A stretch of DNA of 64,000 nt from Lachnospiraceae bacterium. GTDB lineage: Bacteria; Bacillota; Clostridia; Lachnospirales; Lachnospiraceae. Shown piece after piece: positions 46,648 through 57,403 of the stretch; position 1 is the stretch's first letter; every line of letters starts with the position of its first letter. The translations under genes and the position numbers were made by a program. Location: positions 35,505-99,504 of the forward strand of contig SVFL01000004.1 in NCBI GenBank assembly GCA_015056885.1, written 5' to 3'. A model generated the notes under the pieces. That model searched no databases and was not told the origin of the DNA. It was given only the letters and a program-made list of their open reading frames with translations.

Positions 46648-48957
46648 ATGATATACAATGTGTATTTTGATGTTTTTGCAGTCGTAATTTCTTTCTTTTC
46701 GATTATATTGGCATTTACCAAAAAGGATTTTTGGAAAAGGCAAAACTTTATTCTTTTTATTTTGCTGGTGGCGACATTTTTGGCGTCACTGTTAGATATT
46801 TTAAGCTCCATCGGCAATTCCTATATTGTGGAATGGTCTTATGAACTGAGAGATGTATTGAACTATGGATATTTATCCGTACAAAATATTATGCCTTATT
46901 TGTTTTGCTTGTATATTGTATTCCTGATTGATTTGGATAATAAGCTGAACAGGAAGAGAAGACGCCTGTTTCATATAGGTCTGTCAATTCCTTATGCAGT
47001 GGATGTGGTTTTGCTTTTACTGAACCCTTTTATAAGAGAAGTGTTCTATTACGATTCGAACAGAGTTTACACGCATGACTGGGGCATGATTGTGCTTTAT
47101 GTGAATGCGCTTTTATACATGGTGTTCAATTACTATCTGATGATACGATATGGTAAAGAGGTTCGGTTTGCAAAAAAAGCTACGGTATATCTGTTCCTTA
47201 CAGCCAGCCTTGTAGCAGTTGTTTTCCAGATTCTGATACCTACCATACTGTTACAACTCTGTATAGAGGCTTTATGTCTGTCGGGAATATTATTTACCGT
47301 AGAAAATGAAAATGACATCCTGCACAGTATTTTGCTGTATTTCTTCTTGCTGATTTTGTGTTTTTTTGCCCAGGTAAACATCATCCCCAACGTTTTTCCA
47401 TGGAGGATGATTTCCGGTATTTATTTTATGGCACTGGGAGTATTGCTTGTAATCTATTTTGCGGAACGCATCGTAGACAGAGGACAGCTGAAACGTTGGA
47501 TGATGTTTTGTGCATGGCTGATTGTTGGTTTTATGCTTCTTCGAACGGTAAGATATGAAGTGTTTCCGGTGACATCGGCTTGTGCACGTTATACATGGTA
47601 TTTGTACTATTTGCCTATGCTGTACATTCCACTGTGTACATTTTATGCAACATTGAGCATTGACGGGCAGGAAAAAAGAGAATTTGGCAGAGTCAAATTA
47701 TGGTTTGGAGCAGTGACTTTCTTATTGCTTCTGTGCGTATTGTCCAACGATTTCCATCAGAAAGTGTTTTCTTTTGAAGAGGGCTATCGTAATTGGGACA
47801 GCAGTTATACACATGAATTTGGATATTTTATTGTGATTGGATGGATTTATTGTTTATATGTACTTTCGCTTGTCAGTATGTTCAGAACATGCAGGCTTTC
47901 CAAGGTGAAAAAGAAATGGTGGGTTACGATGATTCCCTTTGTTCTGGGAATTACCATGCAGCTTTTAATCACTTTTGGGAAAATGCCCAAGATGAATGGT
48001 CTTATGGTAATCAATTTTCCGGAAGCGGTATGTTTTATGATAGCACTTTTTTGGGAGTGTTGTATTCGCATTGGATTGATTCCCACCAACAAAGGATATG
48101 GGGAGCTGATGCGAGTATCTTCCTTAGAGTTACAGATCACGGACAATAGTGGAAAAACGGTATATAGGTCCCAATCAGCAAAAGAGATAGAAGATGTATA
48201 TAAGAAAAAGACGGAACCTGTTCTCTTGGATGATGATACAGAGCTGTACTGTGAACGGATTCCCGGGGGATATACCTATTGGCAGAATGATATTTCAGAA
48301 TTGAATGAAATTAACAAAAAGCTGGAGGAGGTCCATTCCCTTCTTGCAGAAGAAACGGACTTGATTCGTTTGGAGAACGAGCTAAAGGAAAAACAGGTCT
48401 CCATTGAGCAGAGGACCAAATTGTATGAACGGATAAATGCCAGAACCATAACACAATCGGGAAAAATTGCTCATTTGGCACAGGCAGCTCTTGAGACGGA
48501 TGACAGACAGGTTCGAAAATACAATGCAGGACTGATTTGTTTCTTGGGTGCATACATAAAACGTTATGCCAATCTGATGTTGCTGGCGGAAAATGAAAAC
48601 ATGATGAGTACGGCAGAGTTGGGAATGGCCATTGCAGAGTCTCTTCGTTATCTTGGAAATGTAGAGATTCCTACGGATTATGTTGGAAACGCAAATGTGA
48701 AGATTCCCACAGATGATGTGATTTTGCTTTATGAAATTTTTGAAAAGCTGGTGGAGAATACGCTATCCAATCTGAAAGCGGTTTATGTCAAGCTGGAGGA
48801 CTCGGCAGGAATTATTCTTAAGATTACATTGGAGGGAGTAAGTGCCGCTTTGGATGAAGATGCAAAAGACAAATTGTTTCAGGCAGGTATCCCTGTAACC
48901 ATAAAGCAGGAAGACGAGAATAGTTATATACGTTTTCGTTTGACAAAGGAGGTGTAG
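46648..48957 (+). CDS. Multi-TM (7TM-like) sensor protein with degenerate histidine-kinase-like C-terminus
   Basis: Many hydrophobic segments in the first ~470 aa; weak N-box-like EIFEKLVENTLSNL; no clear G1/G2 boxes. Confidence 0.65.
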   Translation: MIYNVYFDVFAVVISFFSIILAFTKKDFWKRQNFILFILLVATFLASLLDILSSIGNSYIVEWSYELRDVLNYGYLSVQNIMPYLFCLYIVFLIDLDNKLNRKRRRLFHIGLSIPYAVDVVLLLLNPFIREVFYYDSNRVYTHDWGMIVLYVNALLYMVFNYYLMIRYGKEVRFAKKATVYLFLTASLVAVVFQILIPTILLQLCIEALCLSGILFTVENENDILHSILLYFFLLILCFFAQVNIIPNVFPWRMISGIYFMALGVLLVIYFAERIVDRGQLKRWMMFCAWLIVGFMLLRTVRYEVFPVTSACARYTWYLYYLPMLYIPLCTFYATLSIDGQEKREFGRVKLWFGAVTFLLLLCVLSNDFHQKVFSFEEGYRNWDSSYTHEFGYFIVIGWIYCLYVLSLVSMFRTCRLSKVKKKWWVTMIPFVLGITMQLLITFGKMPKMNGLMVINFPEAVCFMIALFWECCIRIGLIPTNKGYGELMRVSSLELQITDNSGKTVYRSQSAKEIEDVYKKKTEPVLLDDDTELYCERIPGGYTYWQNDISELNEINKKLEEVHSLLAEETDLIRLENELKEKQVSIEQRTKLYERINARTITQSGKIAHLAQAALETDDRQVRKYNAGLICFLGAYIKRYANLMLLAENENMMSTAELGMAIAESLRYLGNVEIPTDYVGNANVKIPTDDVILLYEIFEKLVENTLSNLKAVYVKLEDSAGIILKITLEGVSAALDEDAKDKLFQAGIPVTIKQEDENSYIRFRLTKEV

Positions 48958-48961
48958 CAGG

Positions 48962-50221
48962 ATGCAGTTTGGTGATATGCCGGATATGGCAAGAAACTTT
49001 TTGTTTATATGGCTGATAGTTATTTTTATCCTGGGACTGTACAATCTGTTCCGCTCTGTGCAGGTAAAGGAGAAAAGGCATATTGTGATTTCTACGGTAT
49101 TGCTTGTAATAGAGTATTTATTGCTTCAGATTGCAGCTGACATTTCACACAGGAATATGGAGATGGAGCATGTGGGGCTTAGTGATACACTTGGTCGTAT
49201 TGGCATGATATGGTGGATTGTTCTGATTGCCGGAATCATGGCCATAAGTATTACGCTGGCTTCCTATTTCAGACACTGGAAAAAGGAGCACATTACTCCC
49301 ATGTCTGTAAAGGACAGCATGGATATGTTGCATGCGGGATTATGCTACTGGGAAGAGGGTGGAAGAATTATTTTATCCAATAAGAAAATGGATGAAATCT
49401 GCCTTGCCATTACCGGAGAAATGCTTTTGAATGGAGAAAAATTTTATAAACAGCTGGATGCAGAATGTGTATCCATGCCGGACGGAACCATAAAATTTTT
49501 TTCCCATAATCAGGTTGCATTTGCGGATAAACAAATCTATGAGCTGGTGGCTGCGGATGTAACAGAGCTCTATAAGAAAAATGAACTGCTGGAGCAGGAA
49601 ACGCAAAGTCTGCGGAAGATGAACGAGAGTCTGAGAAGATATAATCAGAATATTGAGGAAATGGTTCGTAAGCAGGAAATACTGGATACCAAGGTCTATA
49701 TTCATGATGAGATGAATCGCTTGATGCTACTTACGACAGCAAATGCAGAGACGCCCATGTCGGAGGAGGATTTTAAAGAGATTCTGACATTGTGGAGAAA
49801 TAATGCAATCCTTCTTGGAACGGAAAACAATAAGACCAAGGTTAATACGGATATTACAGAAGTTAACCAATTAGCTGAGTTATTGGGTGTTCGCTTAATA
49901 TGGGAAGGGGAGCAGGCATCTCTTATGCCGGATACTATAAGAGAAGTATTCATAATGGTTGCCAGAGAGGCCATTGCAAATGCAGTGAAGCATGCAGAGG
50001 CCAAGAACATTACAATCGGAATCCATAAGAAGGAAGATAAATTGTGCATTGGAATTTCCAATGATGGCAGAGTTCCCGGCGGCAAAATATCCCCGGGCGG
50101 AGGTCTGAGCAATATAAAAAGAATGGTAGAACAAAAAAGGGGCCGGTTTAAAGTGGAAGTAAATGAGGCTTTCAAGATGACATTGGAATTTGAAACTAGC
50201 CGATTGGCGGGGGCAAAATAA
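48962..50221 (+). CDS. Membrane sensor histidine kinase (HATPase_c)
   Basis: 3 TM; VYIHDEMNRLMLL; REAIANAVKHAEAKNITIGI; GGGLSNIKRMVEQKRG. Confidence 0.8.
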   Translation: MQFGDMPDMARNFLFIWLIVIFILGLYNLFRSVQVKEKRHIVISTVLLVIEYLLLQIAADISHRNMEMEHVGLSDTLGRIGMIWWIVLIAGIMAISITLASYFRHWKKEHITPMSVKDSMDMLHAGLCYWEEGGRIILSNKKMDEICLAITGEMLLNGEKFYKQLDAECVSMPDGTIKFFSHNQVAFADKQIYELVAADVTELYKKNELLEQETQSLRKMNESLRRYNQNIEEMVRKQEILDTKVYIHDEMNRLMLLTTANAETPMSEEDFKEILTLWRNNAILLGTENNKTKVNTDITEVNQLAELLGVRLIWEGEQASLMPDTIREVFIMVAREAIANAVKHAEAKNITIGIHKKEDKLCIGISNDGRVPGGKISPGGGLSNIKRMVEQKRGRFKVEVNEAFKMTLEFETSRLAGAK

Positions 50222-50269
50222 AAAGATAAGTAATAAAATGATGAATAGTTAGGTAAAAGGGGGTAGTTT

Positions 50270-50896
50270 ATGGCTTATCGCGTTTTAGTGGTGGAAGATC
50301 AGGAAATGCCAAGGCAGCTTTTTGAAATATTCATCAATTCCAGTGAGAATTTTAAGCATGTGGGTTCCGTGGCAAATGCAGGTTTGGCATTGTCCATGTG
50401 TCGGAATCAGCAGGTGGATTTGATATTGATGGATGTAATGACAGAGCTTGGACATAGTGGCTTGGAGGCTGCGGCAGAAATTAAGCAGGTCTTTCCGAGG
50501 ATTAAGATTATAATCGTAACATCCATGCCGGAATATTCCTGGCTGGAGCGTGCACGGGAAATCGGAGTTGACTCGTTTTGGTATAAAGATGGGAAAAAGA
50601 CGGCAATTCTGGATGTGATGAACAGAACCATGGAGGGGGAAAGCATCTATCCGGATACCACACCTCTTATTCAGATTGGCAATAGTACCAATCATGAATT
50701 TACAGAGCGTGAGTTGGACATTTTACGGGAGCTGACCACCGGTGACAGTAATACTGAGATAGGGGACCGGCTGGGGATTTCTGCCAGTACCGTAAAGTAT
50801 CATGTGGAAAACCTATTGTCGAAAACCGGTTTTCATACCCGGACAGAGCTGGCTTCTGAGGCGAGAAGTCTGGGGATCGTAATAAAAGATAAGTAA
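50270..50896 (+). CDS. NarL/LuxR family response regulator
   Basis: VLVVEDQEMPRQLFE; VDLILMDVM; FTERELDILRELTTGDSNTEIGDRLGISASTVKYHVENLLSKTG. Confidence 0.92.
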   Translation: MAYRVLVVEDQEMPRQLFEIFINSSENFKHVGSVANAGLALSMCRNQQVDLILMDVMTELGHSGLEAAAEIKQVFPRIKIIIVTSMPEYSWLERAREIGVDSFWYKDGKKTAILDVMNRTMEGESIYPDTTPLIQIGNSTNHEFTERELDILRELTTGDSNTEIGDRLGISASTVKYHVENLLSKTGFHTRTELASEARSLGIVIKDK

Positions 50897-50928
50897 TGAC
50901 GAATTAAGAATAAAGGAGGAAGTACAAA

Positions 50929-53900
50929 GTGACGAAAGGTTCAAAGAGAAGAATTATAAGTGTGATTCTGTGTTTTGTTTTAGTATTCGGCATGATGCCG
51001 GTAAATACGCTGCAGGTACATGCAGAATTAAATGGCGAGGACACGAATACGGTCTCCGGTAATACAATTTCGGGGAATGATGGTACTAGTGATGGAGAGG
51101 TTGTGATTGGAAATCCGATATATGAGGGAGATACCTTTCTGCAATATGACGGAGCTGTAGCAGCAAATGGATTGATTGAATTAAGCATAGCAGGAGTGGA
51201 GGTCATCAAAGGCTCAAGTGTGCAAAGTAACAGTGCATTTGTTGACAATGGTTACCCGGAAGCTTCTATCGATTCCGTGGAAAACGTAGATGGAGTGCCT
51301 GTCTGGTCCGTAACAGGTCATACAATTACACTGAATAGTGATTTTACATGTGAGGATGGAGATGACGGTATCTATCTGATTCATTCGCAAGGGAAAGAAG
51401 CTACCATTAATGTTACGGGCGATGTTCATATTAAGAACGCATTTCACGGTATACGAAATGAATCGGAAGCACCACGTACTACTATTAATGTAGCAGATGA
51501 AAAAAATTTTCAAATCACATGTGCTTTATATGGAATTACAAACGGAATCAAAGGTTCCAATTCCAGACAGGAACATCGTGTGGAATTAAATGGCGGTAAT
51601 GTCGCAATTACTAATAAAGGATGGAACGGCGATAATACGGGCGGATACGGAATATTCTGTCAGGGCGCTGTGATGAACTGTTATTCCGGCAGTGATGTAA
51701 CAGAAGCGGTTGGAGAAGTATATATCAACAGTAAGCTTATTATAACCTATAAAGACAATGTTCCGGGTGGTGACGGTATTATTACGGGACGTGCCTACGA
51801 CGGAGTAAAGGAGAAATATATTTACCAGCCGGGAAAAGGAGTAAAGCTGGAATCAGGTAAGAATTTATATATATATGTTCGAAATAAATCACTGGGTGGA
51901 TATAATAGTCTTTCCTATGATTCCGGTGTGAGTGGTATTTACGGTTCCGGTAATATTGATTTCCTGCGTGTGGAACCATATTCAGAAATGGATTATGTAA
52001 TATGTAACGATTTTGATGCATTGAAAGCTGCTTTGGAGAATCCTGAGGTTACGGATGTAAGAGTTCAGCTTTCTGCAGTTAATATAATTACAGAAAGTGA
52101 TTTGAACGATGACAGTTATTTTATTACTGTTAACGGCAAGAAAAATATGAGAATCGGTGCCTATAGCCATTCTGTTACGAATCGAATAAAAGTAGATTGT
52201 GATACAAAAGATTATGGCGGAATCATCTATGTAGGTTCCGGTGCCGAATTGAATATATCCAGTGACGGGGCTTCCTCTTTGGAGGCACAGTTTATGCAGC
52301 AGACCAATACAGCAGGAACTATCTTTGCACAAAACAGTATACTCGTAGTTGCAAGAAACGGTGTTGTAAATATGAGTAGTGGTGTGATTGGATATGACTA
52401 TAAAGCAGTGAAAGAGTCAGGGAAACATGGTGATTTTGTATACCCTGTACGAGTATATGACGGAACTTTCAATATGACGGGCGGAGTGCTCAAAGCTTCT
52501 GTTTTTGGTCGTGCCTATGGTAAAACGGAACAGGCTGGTGGTGTTATCAATATATGTAAAGATTCTGCAAATGTCACGGTTGATGGCGGAAGATTAATTA
52601 TCAATCTTGGATTTGACAGTAGCTTAGGTAAGGCTGAGAATGAAGGCTATACATACAAGCAGGCTGTATTCTTTGGAAAAGGTATTTTATCCTCTGCGGG
52701 ATATGATTATGAAGCAGGGTATAAGAGAGCAAATATAATATCAGGTGATTTTTTGCAGAGCACAATAGGAGATGCTGCAAAGGTTCCGTTTCTTGATGAT
52801 GAAGAAGAGTATATGAAAAGGCTGAAAACTCCTCTTGAAAACAATAAGGCGGATGGGGCATTATTTCTTATCACGAATGGATATAACCCAAAAGCTTACA
52901 CTCATTTTATGTTTCAGGTAGTGGATCCGTTAAAAAGTAATATGGAAATGGTCTATGACGAAGAAAAAGATTGTAAAGTGATTAATGTAGATGGAAATAC
53001 TGCACCGGAGCTTTATACGTTGGAGCTTGATCAGTACGATATCTATTCTGATATTCATACACCGGAAGACCAATATCAGAAACCGGTATGGGAATATTCT
53101 TTGGATGGCTATAACTGGAAAACCCCTACTGTTGATAATGGCTTTGTGAAAGAAGATATTAATCTTGAAAGACCATACAAGTTATATCTAAGTTATCAGC
53201 TTGGTAAAGATGTTTATTACAGACTTAAGTTTAATGATACAAACGGAAAGCTTTATTTGATTGATGAAAAGGTTCTGGTACATTACGGTTCTCCGGATGT
53301 ATCATCAGATGTAACTCTGGAATATGATAACGGCATGGGTTATGCAACACCGGATTCCAATGCTGTTATCAGTATCAAAGAGTGGATAGGATTAACAGAT
53401 GGTGAGATGATTCCTTCTCCGTACAATATGACAAAACTTGAAATTGTGCAGGCTCCGGAAGGAAGTACTCTTTGTGGAAAAATATTAGATGAAAATGTAA
53501 AAACATCCTTCAAGTTTCCGCAGGATTTTACAAAATATTCAGGCGATTATGTTCCGGGCAATTATGTGGTTCGTGTAGGTCAGCTTACATCTAAGAACCG
53601 ATGGGTTTATACGGATAAAGTTGTGATTACCATGAAAGTACCGGCAACGGAAATGAAGCTGAACTATGATAAAGACTGTTATTATGACTGTGATGGCGGA
53701 GATAATCCTGTTTATCATGCATCGGGTGTAGGTCTGCTGAATATTGAGACGGCAATTCTTCCGGTAACAGCATCACAGGATACATACACAGAGCCTGTTT
53801 GGGAAAGCAGCAATGAAGAAATTGTAGCAGTGACAGAAGATGGTATGTTAGAGGCGTTAAAACCGGGCAAGGTTACATTGACTGCCACCTCATCACTCGG

Positions 53901-56900
53901 AACTGAGACAATCGATGTAGTAGTTCCTGCGAGCAGATTTGAAATCACAGGACTTGATGCACCTGTATACGGACAGCCGTTTGATACAGAGGTGGAAATT
54001 GGGTCTGATATTGATGTGACACCTACTGTCAGATGGTCAAGCGATACTGTGTCGGGTGCAATAGGTGAAACACCAAATGTGGGTGTGCGTTATTGGTGTG
54101 AGATAACAATACCGATTGGGGATTATGAATTCCCGTTATGGCTGGACTCTAGTGACGATGCTTATGTAGATTATGACGCCATGAATGTGTCGCTTAACGG
54201 TGAATACAATGAAATGAGTAGTGGTGCAACAGGATATCAGGGATTTACAGTTTCGGATGACAGAAAAACAATAACAATCAAATATCTGAGCGACAAAATC
54301 GTTAATCCTGATTCTAAAGAAATAGATACTATATATGTTAATTATAATGAGAAACTATATCACGGTGAGATGAAATCAGACTGGCTAGATAGCGTGGAAG
54401 CTTATTGTGCCGGTGTTGGAAATGAAGTAGTAACATTTGAACCGGGATTAGAAACCACCACCACATCAAGTTCCTATATTATCGGTGGCAATGAGTATGA
54501 GTTTTTCATGACTGCTTCGATATCAGGAGATGATTATACTTTTGCCGAAAACATTACATGGATAATAAATGGTGAAGAAATAGCAGATGAGCGAATGACA
54601 ACAAAATACTGCATGCCTCCTACGAAGAAAATGAATGTTGTCGGTGACCCGGGTGTTGTTGTGATTGATAGCTTTGTACCGGAAACCATTCATATAAAAG
54701 TTGGCGAAACCGCAAATATTGCAGATTATTATAAACTTCTTCCGGAAGAACATGATGCAGTAATCAGTTATGACAGATACTCTGAGTATTTCGACCCGTA
54801 TTTTACCGTATCAGGGGAGGAAGGCACTGTAACCGGTGTTTCTGTAACAGATGACTCATTGCCGGTTGTTGTTAAAGCTAACTATACTGAGACGTTAAGT
54901 GACGGTACGAAAATTACATTTAGAAATGAATATAAAATCGATGTAATGGTCTATGAAAATGACGAAGATAAGCCTGAAACATATAGTGTAACGCTTGATG
55001 GGGAAGCATATACAACTGCGCATGTGGGAGACAAGGTATGTGTGTACAGTGAAGATGACACCCGAATTCTTAAAAATGTGACTGCTGACGGAATTGAGAT
55101 AACTAAAGAAACGAATCCATTCAGTACGGGTTATGACTGCTTTATATTTACAATGCCAGAAAGTGATGTTGAGCTTACGGGTACATGGGAAGATATACCT
55201 GTTTATTACATGGTTCAATTCTCTGTAAACGGTATAGGTAAAAATCCGGCATCACAGAAAATACTTGAAGGAGAGAAAGTTTCTCTTCCGGCAGAACCGT
55301 CTGCAGAAGATATGAGATTTGACGGATGGTTTAAAGACAGTGAATACACTGAAATGTGGGATTTCGAAAATGATATTGTAACAGACAATATAACTCTCTA
55401 CGCAAAAATGACACATGTCCACAATTATAGTGATAATTGGTATACAGATAGTGAAAATCACTGGCATATGTGTAAGTGCGGAGACAGGACAGATGAAGAA
55501 GCACATATCCCTGACCACGAAGGTGGTGCTACAGAAGATTATGCTGTTATGTGTGAGACATGCGAGTATGTAATTGAGGAAAAACTTGAACATGTACATT
55601 CATTTAAAGAGAAAGTAGAAGACGAAGATCACGTTGCAGTTGAAGGTGATTGTTGTAATCCTTATAAATTCTATTATGAGTGTGAAACATGTGGAGAAAT
55701 CAGTACAACAGATATATGGGAATCTGAATTATACGGACCTCATAACATGACAGGTAATTACTGTGATGTATGTGAAACTACATTTTATGATGTATGGGTC
55801 GGAGAAAAACAGATAACAGATAAAAATGCTACTGACGTATTTGGTGACGGTAAGGCATCTTATAATGCTACAACCCAAACATTGACACTCAATGGTTTTG
55901 ATTTAGAGTTAGAGCCTCATTTTTACGAGTCGCGCATCAGAATGGCACAACCGTCTGCATTTATATACAGTGAGAGTGATCTGACAATTAATCTCGTAGG
56001 TGATAATAAGATTGTAAATAACAAAGATATACGCGGAAGCGGAATTTTTGTATTTGATGGAAATCTTACAATCACAGGAAACGGTTCTCTGAGAGTTGAA
56101 GCAAGTTTTGTAGGTATTAATGTTAACGGAACAATTACATTGGAGAATGGAAATGTAACCGTAGATACTGAAACTTTATTTGAAAGTGAATTATCTTCGG
56201 GAATCGGATTTGACAGTATGCTTATGAAAGAAGGAAGTCTTAAGGTAACTACTGATATGGGCGGACTTGCTAAGCTTGATCCGGAAGGAAGTATCATAGT
56301 TAATGGTGGAAGGCTGGAAGTAGCAGTTAATGTTGAGGGTACTACTGCTATAGAACTAAATGAAGAGGAAGACATTGTGCCGTCATTTATTTCCACCGGT
56401 CATTACGAGAATGTTATGAGGATGGGAAGCGTTAATTTGGACGGAAGTGATGCAGATTTTATGGAAAGTGATAAGATGGGTACTTATAAATACATTTGCA
56501 TTTATAAGAATACGGCACCGAGACCAAGTGTGACACCTACATCTACGGCAACTCCAACAGCATCGCCGACACCATCGGAATCACCGGCACCATCAGAGTC
56601 ACCGGCACCATCAGAGTCACCTGAACCATCGGAATCACCGGCACCAACAGGTTCACCGGAACCGTCGGAATCACCGGAACCATCGGAGTCACCGGCACCG
56701 TCAGAATCACCGGCACCATCGGAGTCACCGGAACCATCGGAGTCACCGGTACCGTCGGAATCGCCGGCACCAACAGGTTCACCGGCACCGTCGGAATCAT
56801 CGGCACCGGTAGGTTCCCCAATACCAACCGATGCGCCGGGAACTAATCCGACAATTGCGCCGACTACTGTTCCGGGACCGGGCGATATGAATAATGAAAT

Positions 56901-57345
56901 TGCAGTTGGTACAAAATGTACAGATGACAGCGGTAAGGCGATTTATAAGATTACAAAAACAGCATCAGCAGGGGCAACAGTTTCATATGCCGCTCCTGTT
57001 AATAAAAAAAGTGCTACTATTAGTATTCCGGCGACAGTTAAAATTAAAGGAGTGACATATAAAGTTACCGGAATAGAGAAAAATGCATTTAAGAATTGTA
57101 TAAATCTTAAAAAAGTTACAATTGGTAAAAATATTGCGAGTATAGGAGCCAATGCATTTAACAATTGTAAAAAGCTTAAAAACATTATATTCAAGACAAC
57201 TAAATTAAAGAAAAACAAAGTCGGAAAAAATGCATTTAAGGGAATAATGGCGAAAGCAACGTTTAAATGTCCTAACAAAGTCAAGAAGTCTTATAAGACT
57301 ATTCTTTTGAAAAAGGGAGCAACAAAAAAAGCTAAGTTTAAGTAA
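50929..57345 (+). CDS. 2138-aa secreted surface protein: beta-helix-like N-terminus, BIG2-like, Listeria-Bacteroides (Flg_new) repeat, Cys/His-rich modules, PSESPAP linker, BspA-type LRR C-terminus
   Basis: Signal peptide; VWESSNEEIVAVTEDGMLEALKPGKVTLTATSS; FDGWFKDSEYTEMWDFENDIVTDNITLYAKM; GIEKNAFKNCINLKKVTIGKNIASIGANAFNNC. Confidence 0.85.
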   Translation: MTKGSKRRIISVILCFVLVFGMMPVNTLQVHAELNGEDTNTVSGNTISGNDGTSDGEVVIGNPIYEGDTFLQYDGAVAANGLIELSIAGVEVIKGSSVQSNSAFVDNGYPEASIDSVENVDGVPVWSVTGHTITLNSDFTCEDGDDGIYLIHSQGKEATINVTGDVHIKNAFHGIRNESEAPRTTINVADEKNFQITCALYGITNGIKGSNSRQEHRVELNGGNVAITNKGWNGDNTGGYGIFCQGAVMNCYSGSDVTEAVGEVYINSKLIITYKDNVPGGDGIITGRAYDGVKEKYIYQPGKGVKLESGKNLYIYVRNKSLGGYNSLSYDSGVSGIYGSGNIDFLRVEPYSEMDYVICNDFDALKAALENPEVTDVRVQLSAVNIITESDLNDDSYFITVNGKKNMRIGAYSHSVTNRIKVDCDTKDYGGIIYVGSGAELNISSDGASSLEAQFMQQTNTAGTIFAQNSILVVARNGVVNMSSGVIGYDYKAVKESGKHGDFVYPVRVYDGTFNMTGGVLKASVFGRAYGKTEQAGGVINICKDSANVTVDGGRLIINLGFDSSLGKAENEGYTYKQAVFFGKGILSSAGYDYEAGYKRANIISGDFLQSTIGDAAKVPFLDDEEEYMKRLKTPLENNKADGALFLITNGYNPKAYTHFMFQVVDPLKSNMEMVYDEEKDCKVINVDGNTAPELYTLELDQYDIYSDIHTPEDQYQKPVWEYSLDGYNWKTPTVDNGFVKEDINLERPYKLYLSYQLGKDVYYRLKFNDTNGKLYLIDEKVLVHYGSPDVSSDVTLEYDNGMGYATPDSNAVISIKEWIGLTDGEMIPSPYNMTKLEIVQAPEGSTLCGKILDENVKTSFKFPQDFTKYSGDYVPGNYVVRVGQLTSKNRWVYTDKVVITMKVPATEMKLNYDKDCYYDCDGGDNPVYHASGVGLLNIETAILPVTASQDTYTEPVWESSNEEIVAVTEDGMLEALKPGKVTLTATSSLGTETIDVVVPASRFEITGLDAPVYGQPFDTEVEIGSDIDVTPTVRWSSDTVSGAIGETPNVGVRYWCEITIPIGDYEFPLWLDSSDDAYVDYDAMNVSLNGEYNEMSSGATGYQGFTVSDDRKTITIKYLSDKIVNPDSKEIDTIYVNYNEKLYHGEMKSDWLDSVEAYCAGVGNEVVTFEPGLETTTTSSSYIIGGNEYEFFMTASISGDDYTFAENITWIINGEEIADERMTTKYCMPPTKKMNVVGDPGVVVIDSFVPETIHIKVGETANIADYYKLLPEEHDAVISYDRYSEYFDPYFTVSGEEGTVTGVSVTDDSLPVVVKANYTETLSDGTKITFRNEYKIDVMVYENDEDKPETYSVTLDGEAYTTAHVGDKVCVYSEDDTRILKNVTADGIEITKETNPFSTGYDCFIFTMPESDVELTGTWEDIPVYYMVQFSVNGIGKNPASQKILEGEKVSLPAEPSAEDMRFDGWFKDSEYTEMWDFENDIVTDNITLYAKMTHVHNYSDNWYTDSENHWHMCKCGDRTDEEAHIPDHEGGATEDYAVMCETCEYVIEEKLEHVHSFKEKVEDEDHVAVEGDCCNPYKFYYECETCGEISTTDIWESELYGPHNMTGNYCDVCETTFYDVWVGEKQITDKNATDVFGDGKASYNATTQTLTLNGFDLELEPHFYESRIRMAQPSAFIYSESDLTINLVGDNKIVNNKDIRGSGIFVFDGNLTITGNGSLRVEASFVGINVNGTITLENGNVTVDTETLFESELSSGIGFDSMLMKEGSLKVTTDMGGLAKLDPEGSIIVNGGRLEVAVNVEGTTAIELNEEEDIVPSFISTGHYENVMRMGSVNLDGSDADFMESDKMGTYKYICIYKNTAPRPSVTPTSTATPTASPTPSESPAPSESPAPSESPEPSESPAPTGSPEPSESPEPSESPAPSESPAPSESPEPSESPVPSESPAPTGSPAPSESSAPVGSPIPTDAPGTNPTIAPTTVPGPGDMNNEIAVGTKCTDDSGKAIYKITKTASAGATVSYAAPVNKKSATISIPATVKIKGVTYKVTGIEKNAFKNCINLKKVTIGKNIASIGANAFNNCKKLKNIIFKTTKLKKNKVGKNAFKGIMAKATFKCPNKVKKSYKTILLKKGATKKAKFK
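56565..56815 (+). repeat. Coding 18-bp/6-codon repeat (PSESPA/PSESPE/PTGSP)
   Basis: Repeated ccatcrgartcaccggca units. Confidence 0.85.
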
Positions 57346-57365
57346 ACAAAAAAAGAAAGGAAAGT

Positions 57366-57390
57366 GTGATAATTAAATTATAATTATCAT
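57366..57390. repeat. AT-rich palindrome between 50929-57345 and 57404-58810
   Basis: tgataatta-aatta-taattatca. Confidence 0.6.
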
Positions 57391-57403
57391 ACAAGGGAAA
57401 ATA

